Shown here: positions 26,101 to 41,100 of the stretch, one piece after another
How positions within the stretch are numbered: the stretch's first letter is position 1
Layout: each line of letters opens with the position of its first letter
Origin: Stenopsyche tienmushanensis
Lineage: Eukaryota; Arthropoda; Insecta; Trichoptera; Stenopsychidae
Length of the DNA: 64,000 nucleotides
Direction: 5' to 3'
Assembly: GCA_008973525.1 (NCBI GenBank)
Contig: WACJ01000078.1
Coordinates: 496,001 to 560,000, forward strand
Position numbers and translations under genes: made by a program
Notes under the pieces: generated by a model
What the model was told of the DNA's origin: nothing
Seen by the model: only the letters and a program-made list of their open reading frames with translations
The model's database searches: none

Positions 26101-29100
26101 ATCTTACAAATTTATGCTATTTTTTTAGTTAGTTTTTTAGTTTTAAGTTACAAAATCTACCTAGTTTTTCTCCTCCGCGCTCACTTTCGTTAAGCGGGTT
26201 GGCATGCTCCCGAATAGAGGGAACAATAAATAGCTCGGGTTGAGGTTAGTTGAGGATCCTCATTTTTCATCCTGAATTGATGCAAAAGCTCGGTCTCGTT
26301 AGTGTGAAACATCGCCAATTACTCGATTAAAGCATCATCATGACGCTATTTTTGTTCCATTGTGAGCAAACGCGGCGCTCAACTCGCGCACAGCTTTCTT
26401 ATGTCCAAATTTTCGGTCAAAATGCATTGTATAGCATTTTTTGAAAGGTCTACCATATCTGCTAGCTCGTGTACTTACAGTCGACGGTTATCCAATATCA
26501 TTTTGTGGATATACTTCATTATTCATTTCTAGAGTGGTTACCTCATTTAGTTGCTCAGTCAAAATCTTATTGTTGTAATAGAAGGAGCAGACTCCCCCAG
26601 AGTAGAGTAGAAATTTAGCTCAAATTTGATATTAGTTGAAGTGTGACTATTCAAATAAAAGTATTGTATCACATAGCGATAATCAATTTTTTCCATGTTT
26701 ACAAATTTACCGAAAATGTTCGTTATTGATGGCTGCTAAAAACTAGCTTAAGCCTTATAAGGTAAACACTGTCTATCATAATATTTTTTTTAACTGTAAC
26801 CGCTATCTATAGGTTAGGTCGGATACTTTTGGTACTATCTTCGTATATTATTTTAAAATATACATTACAATAATATTTAACATATTGAATTTATAATAGT
26901 GTTATTGAACTTTAAAAAAAATGGGGGGGCGCATGTTAGATACTCGCCACGGGTACTTCATACTTATCGTTACGGCTTTGATAAGATAAGTAAAAATAGC
27001 AACATTATGATTAGAATTTAAGCATGATAGCATAACACTATTAACAAGGATAAAGTAAAAATTATAGTGAGTCACATAAAAAATAGCGTTAAATAGGAAC
27101 ATGATCTGACATGATCATGACATTTCATGTCTTAGATAGATTCATGTCTTTAATTTGGCAATCCAGGATGCCAAGTACATAACATGTACGTGCATTGTCG
27201 GTGATCCAATCTAATAAATAAATAAAGGCACCGTCATTTATGAGAAATGCTGTTTTAAGCACGTATTTGAATGATAAATGTTTTTTACGTACCTCTTCTA
27301 TGTACTTGTATTACGTGCTCACACAATCTTGACCAATGCTAACACCTGCCACCCACCTTTTCCATTCCATCCCTTATTTCTTCCTTTTGTAAAGATATCC
27401 TTAAAACGGAAATCCTTATAACGGATCTGCATTGCATCTCTCGATTCCTTCCCACCTCGTACGATTTCTATGCAAGCCATAAGTTCGCCATTTTAAGACT
27501 CCTTTGTTCTTTCTCACGTCATGCGACCTCCATGAAACTCACAAGATCTTTATGACTGTCTTACTATGAATTCGCATCGCATCTTTCATCTCTTGTGCAC
27601 GCTATTGAATCCTTTTAAAGACGAATGTCTTTTGATTCTTATCATTGCACACCCTTATTCGCCGTTATATTCATTCTTCACACCTAGGGAATCCAATCCC
27701 AGGATCCCGGATCCCGGACAGTTTTAGACGCTCATGGATCCCGGGACTAGTAAACGTAATCCCGAAAAATTCAGGATTGAAATTTGTATCTAACAGAAAT
27801 CGTACACTTCACCAGCACGATGAAGGCTACTAAATCGAAATACTCCCGCCGAAATCTGGACGCATGGAAACAGTGTCGTAACTACTAATGGCGAGCTTAG
27901 GCGGCACCTAGGGGCAGTGACTGTTTAATCCAGCGGTTCTTAAACTTATGTAGTCTGCGTCTTCATGAACAAATTTTTTTTTCGCGTACATCCTCTTGAA
28001 AAAATTTTTTTAGGGGAACCCATCCCAATCCTTGTGACTTGATTTTTCAAACAAACAAACATTTATTGGTCATATTTTGATTAAAATAGATCTTCTTACA
28101 ATGTTTTCTATAAATAATTCCACGAAAATATCTTGTTCAAGTACAGATAAATGTTTTTTAAATATTTTAACGGAACCCCGGTAATGACTTTGCGGACCCC
28201 GGTTTAAGAACTGCTGGTCTAATCTATGTATACATATATACAGTACATATATGTTTTTAAAATTGTTATGCTAACCTTTCCCTACCGGTGATGTATTTAC
28301 TACAACTTGACTCTAGTAATGAGAATATCGATATAAAATATAATAGACACCGGGTACAGATTTTTTGTATTCCTTCGTAATATAATTACAGATCACACCA
28401 AAGTATTATAGTATATAAGTATTCATCTGCAGCGATGGAAATAAATAATTTGTCAGTAAATCGGGAATAGATTTAAAGAATTTTTCTATTAAATTTAATG
28501 AAAATGACTGGATAAAAGCTGCTGAAATTATCGAAGTTTTAAAACCCTTAAAATTACCCGTTAAAGCACTCTGCCTACGTGACGTAATTTCTTAAACTAT
28601 TGAAAATTATCTCAATCCCGGGACTAATCCCGAGATTGTCTAAAACAATACCAAAATACCGGGACCGAAATTTTGGCTCGGGATGGAATTCCCTATTCAC
28701 ACTTGCTGCTGTATGAATAGCAATCCCTTGATCCCATATTGTTCGATTATTTCTTGCAGTCAAATTGACAGGATTTATTATTGACTTTTATTGCCACCCA
28801 CTTATTTATACTTGTTCCGAATCCTACATTACTTGCCTTTTGTTCTCACAATATTGTGTGGCCACATCCATCTCCATATTACAAGACTCTCGTGTCACTT
28901 TCGGAAACGTTTTTGTACCTTACTTCGAAGCTGTGTAAAACTTACCCCTCTACAACATCTAGGACAGTGCTTCGCAACATTTTCTCACCTACGGCACACC
29001 AAAGCTCTTCCTTAAATTTCGCGGTACACCAAAAGCCAAAAATAATAGACATTGATTTATTTATTTTAAAATAGCTTGCGCCATAGTACACAAAGAAAAG

Positions 29101-32100
29101 AAAAAAGACACGTAAACAATTATAAAATACATAATAAGAATACGAATAAGAAGAATAACAAAAAGAACAAAAACAAAACGTTTAGGGCGGCCTAAGCGTT
29201 TTGTTGCCATAAGTGATTAATAATTATTTAAAAAGAAGCGCAGTACGTGGTTTATTACTTCAGGCCACGTGTAGCGCGAGCTGAAAAGCTGGGATCCAAA
29301 AGCATATGCACATCCTTTCTCTTTCCGTCCCCGCAGCCCAAATTTCATTTCACTAGACCAATATGCGCCAACATGGTGCATCCATACAATATTTTTCTTA
29401 TGCCTATGTTATTTCCGCAAGTGTAAACAGTAAGCTGATAAAGTTTTATTACAACCGGATAAACGGTATGGAAGCGCATTAAATACGAACAAATAAACAT
29501 AGATTTTTATATATTAAACTATGCCTATGCTACTCACGCAAGGTTTAGCAATAAGTTGACGAAGTTTTATCGCAATCTGATGAACGATATGGCAGCGCAT
29601 TACATACGAACAAAGAGAGATTATTTTTTGTATATTAGAAGATAAAGAAGAATAAAAGAGAAGAAAGATTAATATAAGAGTTGAAAAACTTTACTCACAT
29701 GAATATATCGCCAAAAATTGAATAATGTTAGAATGACTTTATCAGAAATGCGAGGATATTCTTTCCTAACGGAAATCCAGAAAACATCTAATAGAATTTC
29801 GGCGAAGTGAAGTTTTAACGTCCCGTCATTACTTAATTCTATAAATTCCTCTCGAATTTGCAGAGACAGTGCTTTTGTAGAATTAAATGCAATGGTTGCA
29901 AAAGTATTTCGAATCCAATCGTATTGTTCAGTATTAAAAAAATGATCAAATTTCTGTTGAAGCATACTTAAATGTTGTTGGGTAGATCCACAATGAATAA
30001 ATTGTTCCTGTGGTACATTTCTAAACATACTTTTTGCAACTCTTCCTGCCAAAGTTCAAGTTTTTTTGAACCCTTGTAATTTGTCGGCGCACGTCAATAC
30101 ATTATTATTCCAACCTTGCATTTTTTTATTATGTTCATTGAGATGCTCGAATACATCAGCCATGTATGCCAAGTTAGGCTATCCAATAATCATCATCAAG
30201 GTGCTGGTATAGTTTGGGTATATTTTGATCTAAAAGAAATTCGCGCACCTTGTCGCGAAGTTCAAACCATCTAGCCAAAACTTTACCTCGGGATTTCAGT
30301 TTAAAACAATAAAGATTCGGCTTTCATTTCAGCACAGAGTATTTCAAAGATTCGCGAATTTAAGACTCTCTATTTAATTATGTTTATGATTTTAATGCAT
30401 TCATTCATCGTGTTCAAAAGTTTCTCTGGCAAATTGTTGAGCATCAATGCTTCTCCATGTATGCAGCAGTGTGTAAATTGTATTATCGGATTTTTATGTT
30501 TAACACAAGAGAAAAAACCTTTTTTACTACACGTCATTGCCGTAACGCCATCCGTGTAAACAGCAATACAATTGCTCCATTGAATATTATGTATTTTGAA
30601 GAAATCATCGGTTACTTTGAAAATTTTTTCACCAGTAGTTCACTCTGGAAACTCTTTACAAAATCAATAACGTTCTTTAACCCCAAAAGGAGTATCATCG
30701 TAGGGTCTGCGATCCCTTTCCATTTATTCATAAAGAGCACTCTTGTACGTTGAGCTCGGTGACAGACAAACGTAGCGCAGTTGGGGAGACTGAGACGGAG
30801 AGCTTCCCCGCATTCATCGCACGATTGTATAGATCATTAGCCCAAATTTATCGACTAATAATGATTCAGATTTCAAGTGTGTTATTTGTTTACTTGATAT
30901 AATAATTATGAAGATGATAATTATAAACATAAAAGTTTTTTATGTTAAAATGGGTAAAAAACGCAAACAAGAGACACTATTTAAATTTTTCACGAAAAAA
31001 CTTAAAGTGAGTTCGGTGTCAATTAATTGTGTTTTATAATAATGAATATGCTTAAATAGCATTTTCGCCAAAGAGAGAAAATTAATTGATAGAAGATAAT
31101 GCGACATGTTCATCTTCCTGGCTGAGTGTTTGGACCACAGATATGTGAGAAGAAAATAGGAAACAGTATCCTTGGATCATAAGTCTGGAAAAATCGGTTG
31201 TGAATTATGTGCCATTGTGAAGAGTCTTTCGGTCTTAAAAGCACAGGGATCTAATATTTCGAAAGAACGGAGTTCAATTTCCGTATCTTCAAACGGACAT
31301 ACTGGATTTAGCCAATTCAAATCTATATTTTTATCTTAATTATTTTGCACATAAAATCAATTTCACATACGAATGCTGAAAAAATTTTACAAAGTGCTAA
31401 AGATCAAACCTTCGAAAAAATTATAGACACTCTAAATGAATCAGAGCTCGAATCCACCGAAAAAATATTTCGAACGCATATTACATAGACAAAAACAACA
31501 AACCCTATTCAGACCATTTTGATTGTTTATTGAAATTGCCAAAATATTATTGAAACCAACGGAAAAATGTCAGTTCTGATAGATGAATCTACCACTTTTA
31601 GTCGAAAATTGATATTGATAATATACATAAAATGCGACATAGATACATCGAAAGACCCCCACTTTGTGTTCTTAGATTTAATCGAATTATCCGACCAGAC
31701 ATCGAGCACAATGACTAAACGCTTAATAGATTGTCTCCGCCTGCATGGATTTGATGAAAATTACCTTCGAAGAAATCTTGTCGCTTTCGCTTCTGATGGT
31801 GCAAGTGTTATGCTTGGCAAAAAGTCAGGTGTTGGCCAGCGCTTACTGCAAATGTTTCCAAATATTATTCTATGGCATTGTCTTAACCATCGATTGGAAT
31901 TGTCTATCGGCGATGCAATTAATGAAGTTCAAGGAATAAACCATTTCCGGATTTTCATGGATAAATTGTAATTTTTTTATTTTTATTTAATTAACCTTTA
32001 TTTAATATACATTTTACAAAAATAAACATGTCTATATACACGAAAATTTACGTTAACAATCTTAAATTTAGGTTTTGGATTCGTATCCTTATCCTAATTA

Positions 32101-35100
32101 CAAGCAAAAATGTTTATATCTAATATATTTTAGTTATCATAAGAATAATTCATAATAATACAAAGGAAAAATGGCATGAAAAACCTCTTTGCAAGATAAG
32201 TTTCTTAGGCTACCTTATAAACTAAATAAATTATTACTTAATACTACTCATTCGACCGTTCATTCTTACATCGCCCATTCACGCTACCTTGCAACCATGT
32301 CGCTCAATAATGAGGACTCACATCGCTTGCTTTAATTGTAATCATTGTACAGTAAATCGCCCAAAAATCAACGGGAAATTGAAGAATGTGCTGCACAACT
32401 AGGTCGAGAAATTTAAAAAAATGGACGTATCTTAGGCATTTTTTGGGTTGCGAGCTCTTTCAAAACCGTATCAGCTATATAACTATGTTATTCATCATTA
32501 TGTCAACATTTTGAGACGGCAAGTGCAGATAAAAGACGATCTAAGACCGACCAATCAATGTATATTGGACTCCTGAAACGGCTTTCTTCAAAACATTTTT
32601 TATTGAATCTTGCGCTAATCTTGTATTATCATATCCAAAAACCCTTAATGCATTTAGGGATTATATTGATAATAGTGGGCGGCGAATTCCGCTGGATTTA
32701 AAACAGTTAATTGTATGGAATTTAATAATAATCGACACTAGATCCAGATTATTAATAAAACATGTATCTAACTTAATGTTTATAAAACTACACGGTCTAC
32801 CTATTGAAAACTGGAAACCCAAGGCTTATGTACAAAAATGGCTTAGAAATGATCGGTCAGCCACAGACACACAGACCCGTGTATGCAGAGTTTCAGAATT
32901 AGCAGATGATGACATATGGAAGCTCTTATAAGAAAACTAAAATATGTAGTAACATATTATTCACTATAAGCGTGTTTAATTTCATTATTATTAAAGAATT
33001 GTTATAATATAAATACATATTATGTAGATACTAACGTGATTTCTCACAAACTAATTTTCCTATCCGAATCATTTTCCCGGCGAGGTGATTGGCTTCTAAC
33101 TTCTCGTGCTTCTCGCTGAACAGTATTGTTAAAAATCCATTTCAAAATTTATCTCCGGTGTAAATTTAAAATTTCTTTTAACATAACTGACAGAAAGAAG
33201 CTTCATTCCTAGATAAATTAAGTGGGTAGGTTACTTTTTTACATATTTAATTTTTCAACAAATAATAATTAAAATTTTAAAAAAAAACCATTAAAAAAAT
33301 GCTTTTTAAATAATATTACAAATATTTTGTTATATTGTAATATTTTAAGGGTATTTTTTAGAAAAATTTTTGCACATGCAAAATATTATTTTATTTTAAT
33401 AAATATTGATTTTTACATAAATATACAAAAAATGATTTTTTTAACTATTTATTGGAAAAACGTTTTGTTGGAAACATGGTACGAAAATTGGGGTATTAAA
33501 ATATTATAATTAATCAGCGCTCCCACACTTTTTTATTTAGCACTACACCACTGTCCGTATTCGTAACGACTAGGGAATCCAATCCCGAGCCAAAATTTCG
33601 ATCCCGGGATTTCGGGATTTCATTAGACAATCCCGGGACCAGTCCCGGGATCCCGGGATTAGGATGTTCAATATTTTAAGAAATAACCTTGATGAATTTG
33701 ATCAAAAATTACTAATAAGTCCATTTGTTCAATATAAAAAATCACTTGAAGGCCAAAGAATTTAATTTATTTAAGAAAAGATAAAAATACAATTCAAAAA
33801 GAGATAAATAAAACACTAAAAAAATCAAATATTATTTTGAAAATATGCCCGAAGTAACATTAAAATTAAACATTAGTGTTTCGTCATTTAGTCTGGATCT
33901 GATTTTGGAAGTCAGACAACTTGCTGCTGAAAATGCACGCTCAGCTTCCACACTCGTTTGAGATCACTCGTCATCAGATATTTAAATGCTAGTTCGAGTT
34001 GATGACCACGTGAGCCCCCATTTTCGTATAACAATGGTGTTATACGAAAATGGGGCAATGTGACTGATAAAATTCCTTTCTGCTGAGACACAAACTGAAA
34101 CTCGCAAAATTCTCGATTTCCCGACAAATTATTTATTTCCGTCGCTGCAGATGAATACTTATATACTATAATACTTTGATGTGATTTGTAATTATATTAC
34201 GGAGGAATACAAAAATTCTGAACCCCGTATCTATTATATTTCATATCGATATTCCCATTATTCGTCGAGGTGTAGTAAATACATCACCGGTAGAGAAAGG
34301 TTACTATAACAATTTGAAAAACATACATGTACGCTATATATGTATACATAGATTAGACAGTCACTGTTCCTATTCGTCGCCTAAGTTCGCCAATTAGTAA
34401 TTACGCCACTGTTTCCAAGCGTCTAGATTTCGTCGGGAATGTCTTGATTTAGTAGGCTTCATCGTGTTGGTGAGGTGTACGATTTCTGTTCGATAAAAAT
34501 TTCAATCCCGGGATTTTCGGGATTACGTTTTCTAGTCCCGGGATTCTTAAGTACCTAAAACTGTCCGGGATCCGGGATCCCGGGATTGGATTCCCTAGTA
34601 ACGACACAACCAACAGGATCCGTTCTGCTGACAGTTGACCGTAACATGTTAATAAACCGTTTAAATTTCCATTACATTACATTACTTTATTTATCAACAA
34701 TTTGCTTCGACTTCGACTATTGGGTTTTATATATTGGAAATATACAATATGTTGAACAGGAACTTTGATCATCTATCATTGCACACTTAAGGCTTGTTCA
34801 GACGAAGGTAATAAAACGACAGACGTGGTAGTAGTGACCGCACGTTAATTCGGTACTCTTTTTTGACTTCGTAATCTGAGGGCTGCCAACTCTCACGCGC
34901 CGTGACAAAGAACGTTTTAAAATGAATCTACAGGCAGGGCCTTTTCAGAAAAAATGCGACCAAAGAGTATTTAGTATTTTACATACTACGTAAAAGTGAA
35001 CCTACGTATTTCAAGTCTTACGATTAGTATTGACTTAATGTAATGAAAATTCGACTAATGTGAAATATGCATTTTTATTTTGGATAAAGATGAGAGTTTA

Positions 35101-38100
35101 ATGTTACACCGACGATAAGTATCATATGATATTTTTGAAAATGTAAACATGCTCAATACGTCTCTTCAAGAAAAAAGGTGATATTCTAACAATGGCCGAG
35201 CAAGTAACCGTGTTTCGTATTAATAGAAATTATAGTCGAAGCAATAGAAATTAAATTTATTTTGCGTATTAAACCTGAGTTCCGGCAAGTAATCGTAAGT
35301 CAATACTAATCGTAAGACTTGAAATACGTAGGTTCACTTTTACGCAGTATGTAAAATACTAAATACTCTTTGGTCGCATTTTTTCTGAAAAGGCCCTGCC
35401 TGTAGATTCATTTTAAAACGTTCTTTGTAACGGCGCGTGAGAGTTGGCAGCCCTCAGATTACGAAGTCAAAAAATAGTACCGAATTAACGTGCGGTCACT
35501 ACTACCACGTCTGTCGTTTTATTACCTTCGTCTGAACAAGCCTTTACACCAAATATGTACATATTATTAAGCTGTATTTTTTGTATTTCTTGAAAGGAGT
35601 TACTCCAATTGAGATTTTGAGGCGCTCTGTGAATCTGAAATTATTCGCTGCATATCTGAGTGACTTGGATTCTTACGAAGCAGGCTATACCTATAAAGTG
35701 CTAAAATTTGCAATTATTGGAAACATGGTAACTAAAAACATATTTTTATTTGATGCTCATCTATTTCTTTCTTATCTATGCTCTATCTCAGCGGTCCTTA
35801 AACCGGGGTCCGCGGACACCTGGGGGTCCGCGAAGATATTACTGGGGGTCCGCGAGAACAAACAAAACATTTATCTATACACTTCGTATATAAAAAATCG
35901 CATAAAAAATGCTTGAACTATATAGAAAACTGTGGAATAGGTTCCTTCATTTTAAAAAACCACATAACTTCAAATAAATGTGATAGAGTCTACCAGAAAT
36001 CGCATAAAAAAAGATTCGTAAAAAAATAATATAAATAAAAACACAATACAATTTCGTCATCCTTCTGTGTTGAAATCGTCTTTTTAAAAATGTTACCGGT
36101 AATTAAACTTTGGGATGGTTTAATAATTATTTTTTTTGCGCAGTTCGTGATTTGGAGACATCCGATTCTTAAGCTCGATTACAGATTTTCCGATGGCGAC
36201 TTCATATTTCTTGATTGCTCCTATAGTCGATTCCCCCAGATTGAGATTTTGTCCATTCACCAAGTGATCCAAAATTGCCAGTTTCTTATCAAGAGACTGG
36301 CAATTTTGCCCTATACACACTCACACTTTAACGGTTGTAACCTGCAGAAGTATTAATTATAAATTTTTATGCGCATTCGCGTTCCATTATTTTTGAAAAC
36401 CGCATAACTTCAAAATCGCATAAAAAGATTCGCATAAAAACAGACCCAAGTGTACTTGAAAAAGATATTTTTGTTTAATTATTTACGGAAAACATTTTAA
36501 AACGATCTATTTTGACCGTGAAATGTTGGTTTATTGAAAAAAATATGTCACAAGAAAGATTTGGGATGGGTTCGCAAAAAAAAAAATAATGAGGGAGTCC
36601 GCGAAAATAAATTGCTCAAGAGGGGGTCCGCGGACTACATAAGCTTAAGAAGCGCTGCTCTATGCAATACTGATAACATGCATACAATTATTTCTTAGCT
36701 TACAAATGGTTTTCAATTATAGAGAAAAATGGTTATTGTTTGACAATAAAAATTTAATTTCTGCCGTAATATTCGAATGAAAACCATCTTCGTTTAGAAG
36801 TTACGAAAAAAACATAGAACCAAAGAAAACATTTTTGAATGTGTGTGTAATATTTTTCTTCCATTCATTTTCAATGCTCGTTCTTCACTGATCTTTTATT
36901 TCTCAGGTTGAATACGTCGATGCATTACTTCAAAATGGTGCTAAAATAAACGAAGATCATTGTGAGGAAGCCTTAAGTGATACAAATAAAGATAATACAA
37001 TAGCTGAGATATTGCTGAAATATAGTATATTTTTTTAATATATTTATTGCCAATGTTTCATTAAAATGTAGCATTGTTTAGATATTTTGGATGAAGATTA
37101 TTTAAAGTCGTTTTAAATTTTAGTGTTGCTGTCCAAAATAATATATAATCAAGAACTTCCAGACTTTATATCGTTGGCAGTTAGAGCAAATAACGTAGAA
37201 ATGGTATGTATTTAGCATAAAATTGAAAAATATTTAATCTGTTAAAATCAATTAGTTAGCATTCACAAGTTATCAACTTTAAAAGAATTGCACTCTTTGA
37301 ATTGGTTTGGCAAGTACTAGGTGTTGTAGATATTAATTTTAAGAAAATGTTAGAGTGCCCAGATATTACTTCGCTATTTGAAAGTACAGATGTTTCGACT
37401 GTTAAACAATAGCCAATTGCGACTTGCAACCATAATACAAAGAAATCACACTGAACCCATTGCTGAATATCTGTCAATGTTTATGTTAGTCTGGAATAGT
37501 TTATAAACGACGTAAAAAATTGGCGATCAACAGAAAAAAATCGTCGATTTGATAACTTTAATGGACTAGAACCTAGAACTGATAGCAATTATTCTGGTAA
37601 TCTTTTAGCAACTGCAGCCTTAAAGAACTCCTCCAAAGATGCATCAAATCCCACGTCCTTTCATTTCTCTGATAATCAAACTTATTTCTATTTTCCGCTG
37701 CTTTAGTTTCCGGGTGGTGTCACATTTTTTCATGCCCACTCCATGACGATATTATTAATTTATCCCTTTTCATCTTTACTACATAGAGTTTTTTAATAAT
37801 ATGTAGTTCCGCGACTAAACGGTCGGGCTAATAGTTCAATCATTTTGGGTTCAAATCTAAAAAAATGTGTGGCTGACGACCATGATTTTGCGTTTTTCAT
37901 ATGGTTGATCTTTTTGAAGGTGGGATCGGTTCCCTTTACTCCATGGTCTTTATGGTTATTGCTTTGTCTGTATTATGTTTGTTGATTTTTTCCGTGTTTT
38001 TCAACTACAAGCTAGTTGTGATTTTATATAATTCTAGCTGGGTTAGTTTAAATTTAAATAAATATCCAACCTAGTTTCTTACTTATTATCTAGCATTTGT

Positions 38101-41100
38101 TTTATCGTTCTTTTTAAGATCTAGTTTAAAATGTTGTATATGGATCCGGTTTGATGGGTAATAAGGCCTGGCACGGGGACATCCGCGTTATATATGTGAA
38201 AAAAAAATTCAAAACTTTCAAAAATGACACCGTATGTCGATAGATCGGTCAGCTTAAATATATTTTTGTGTGAAAAAATTTTCACTTAAAATAGTAGTAA
38301 TAGATGTCTCTAGTCAAATAAGAAGGACTGGGATCATAGTCGCCCTCTTAGACGTCGAGTTTAATTCCTCTGGAGTTTATTTGAAGATCTTTGCGCAATT
38401 CGTTTGTTATCCGCTAAACAAAACAATAAAAATGCGATTAAATACATTGAAATCTGTAGCGATCATCTCCTTATCCTTATTGCTCCATTCCCTCTCCTTA
38501 TCTCGGTCCAAGGAAGAAGGCAAAATATTTGTGGACACACTACAAATCACATTAATTTCTGTTTCTTACAGATTAACATAATCAATCATAATCGTCAATC
38601 TGGCATAGTACTAAATAAAAAGACATATCGGAATACTTCGCTACTAGTTATAGCGATTACAGAGAATAAGTTAGAAGCTGCTGAAGCACTGTTCCAAGCA
38701 GGATATAACCTTATATTTACAGACGAGGATGAAGGTTTTTATTTTTTGTTAACACTAATCATACAATGACCGGTTGTAAACAGGCATGCGATATGTTAAA
38801 TATACACGATCGATTATTCAATTTCATGCATGTATTTGTACTAATATAAAAAATAAATACTACGTATTGGGTTGGGAAAAACCATCCCTTTTCGTAGAAT
38901 CGTTTAACCACCATGGCGGGACACTGATATAGTGGGGAAGAGGATAAAATGAGGAGGGAACTGAAACCACACAAAGAAGCTAAGGCTAAAAAGCCCCTGA
39001 GAGTGTGATATTCGCCAGGCGGATTCGATATAAGCGGCTTGCTGTTAAATACAAAAAAGCAATTGGCAAGTCGAAAATGGCTACCTAGCGTGAGTTCGCT
39101 AGTCGGCACGCCGAATCAGTACCATGGGATCAATTGGTTGATCGTTCTCTTCTCGACTCTCAAAAAAATGATTGCCCCAAGACTGAATAAAGTTTTGGAG
39201 CTCTAATGACCTCTCTCCTCGCGACCATATGGCTTTCAGCCCAGGCCCTCGACGATGGACGCTGTTTATGATATCCTCCAGATGCAGTGCGGGCTAGCCT
39301 GAAAAATGTGGCGGTTATTGGTATATGATCCTTGTCATGCATAGGCTGCTCTCAGGGCTCCATACTAGGACGGGTCTTATGGAACGTCCTGCTAGATGAC
39401 ATTTAGCTGAAACAACAAATCCTGCTGAGTGATATGCGCTCGCGTTTCATCCTGATCCCAAAAGAATATAAAACGGCGTCCAGCGATTGGCTAACGGTTT
39501 TTTTGGTTGAATTTCCTCGCCGAAAACGGTGAAATTCCGATACCCGATAGTGACAGAAACGGCAATAGTTAGATGGCAAGAGAGGTGGTCCACCGTCATC
39601 TCTCATGTTTTTTCCCCTCAGTTAGGCACCGCCTGAGATGTATCATCCTGGACCACTGGACGTCTCAGTTCCCCACAGGACATCAGTGATTTAGGATCGT
39701 GCGGAGTTCCAATCGTGGACGCAGATCATATTCTGTGGACTTGTTTGACTATGGTATCCAATCATGAGACATTCATTCAATGTATCAGTGGTCCGAAATT
39801 CGGACCGGTTGGACATGTAAACCTTGTGGCCACTCCCTCCAACTTTAGGGTTTTCTGTGAGAGTTTTGAAATAAAATTTATCTCCGGGGTAATTTTAAAA
39901 CCTCCGCCGGGTCGTAGAGGTGCCCCTAACGGCCGGTAACAATCCGTAGACTTTAACTTTTTTGGGGACCGCGAGAGAGACTTAAAACTCTTTCCTACCC
40001 CATACAATGTAAATATATAATAATTTTTTCCCTTGTTCATAATTTCAAAAAAGGTATCTATCTGTAATGCATTTATCCTAGCCTAAGAATTTTACGTTTC
40101 TCCTCGCGCTCAAAGCGTGTTTTCAAAAACATTGAGTTTTAAATGTATAGTTTTGCACCCTGCTGTGCACTTTGCGAGCGGGTTGGTATGCTCCCGAATA
40201 GCGAGACCAATGTTCATATAGTTCGGATTCTCATGTTGTTGTATATATAATATTTCTATGTATTGCCCGTATCTATCACGATCGGTGATTGCATTACCTT
40301 TCTGCTCATTTATCCAAATGCTTATAATGATAAAATTCTAATCAAATGCGTAAAATTTCAAATATTGAACATAAGGTTTAGTGGAAGCAAAGAAAATAAA
40401 TCTACAACATCAGGAACGATGGAGAGAGACAAGCTTGTGAAATCAAGAAAGCTGAAGATCTACTTGGAAAGAGCAGGATGGAAGAAGTTCAGCCACACAG
40501 TACGGACACAGATACAGAAAGCAAAATGTTTTGATTTACAATGAAAAATAACAAGGCTAGAGATTGAAGACACGCATTTGTGATGTTTTATGCTGGTACT
40601 TTTTCGACATAGGGTAGAAGTTACCAAAAGAAACAAACTCATTTGCAAAAGTAATCGCTGTGAAAATGTAAGTGGTTCGGTAAACTCCAATATGGAAAAA
40701 ATAGTATCTGGATGATCTTTGAAATAAAATGATGCCATTTTAAAATGATTGGTTGAATCAGATTTTCCTAAATAATTTGAGAATTTTAGTAAGACGTCGG
40801 CTATCCCTGTTAACAACAATCTAAAAAAATGAAAAGAAAATAGCCGGATCAGAAGAAGCGTTTTGCAGTGTGACAATGAGCAAGAAGAATCCTGCAGGAC
40901 AAATTAAAATGTTTGCTATACTCACATGATATAGTGTCTTCGGATTATTTTTTAATATCAATTTAAGATACAGTGGTGCCTCACACAACGAACTTAATTC
41001 GTTCCAGGAGCAAGTTCGTAATGCGAAAAGTTCGTTATGTGAAACGCGCAAAAGCACGCTTTTTGGCCGATGGTTTTGTAACGTTTGAGGCGGGGGCGCT

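Larger units (their letters stand above)
28965..30760 (-). mobile_element. ZBED5-like hAT element, right end lost
   Basis: CAGTGCTTCGCAACATTTTC at 28965 followed by GCACACC is the classic end of this hAT group. The minus-strand transposase lies at 29669-30760. The opposite terminus was not found. At about 30745 the sequence passes into a piggyBac-MITE relic and then another transposase. A Helitron-like block occupies 29365-29645. Confidence 0.75.

Noticed and set aside
29669..32931. A single large gene combining the ZBED5-like and KIAA1586-like relics
   Set aside because: They are on opposite strands, belong to different hAT groups and are separated by a MITE relic.
37815..37870. tRNA-like B box (also at 62095)
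   Set aside because: No cloverleaf, no A box and no acceptor stem could be drawn. At most it is a decayed SINE.
38404..38769. Open frame extending leftward from exon 11 that reads a little like an ankyrin helix (QNNKNAIKYIEIC)
   Set aside because: Exon 10 ends in phase 0 and joins exon 11 at the strong acceptor 38571. Using the extension would need an extra exon of the right phase, which I could not find.
40460..40876. 138-codon minus-strand frame
   Set aside because: Composition is Leu/Phe/Ser-rich as expected for random AT-rich frames, and no domain or homologous copy is present in the window.
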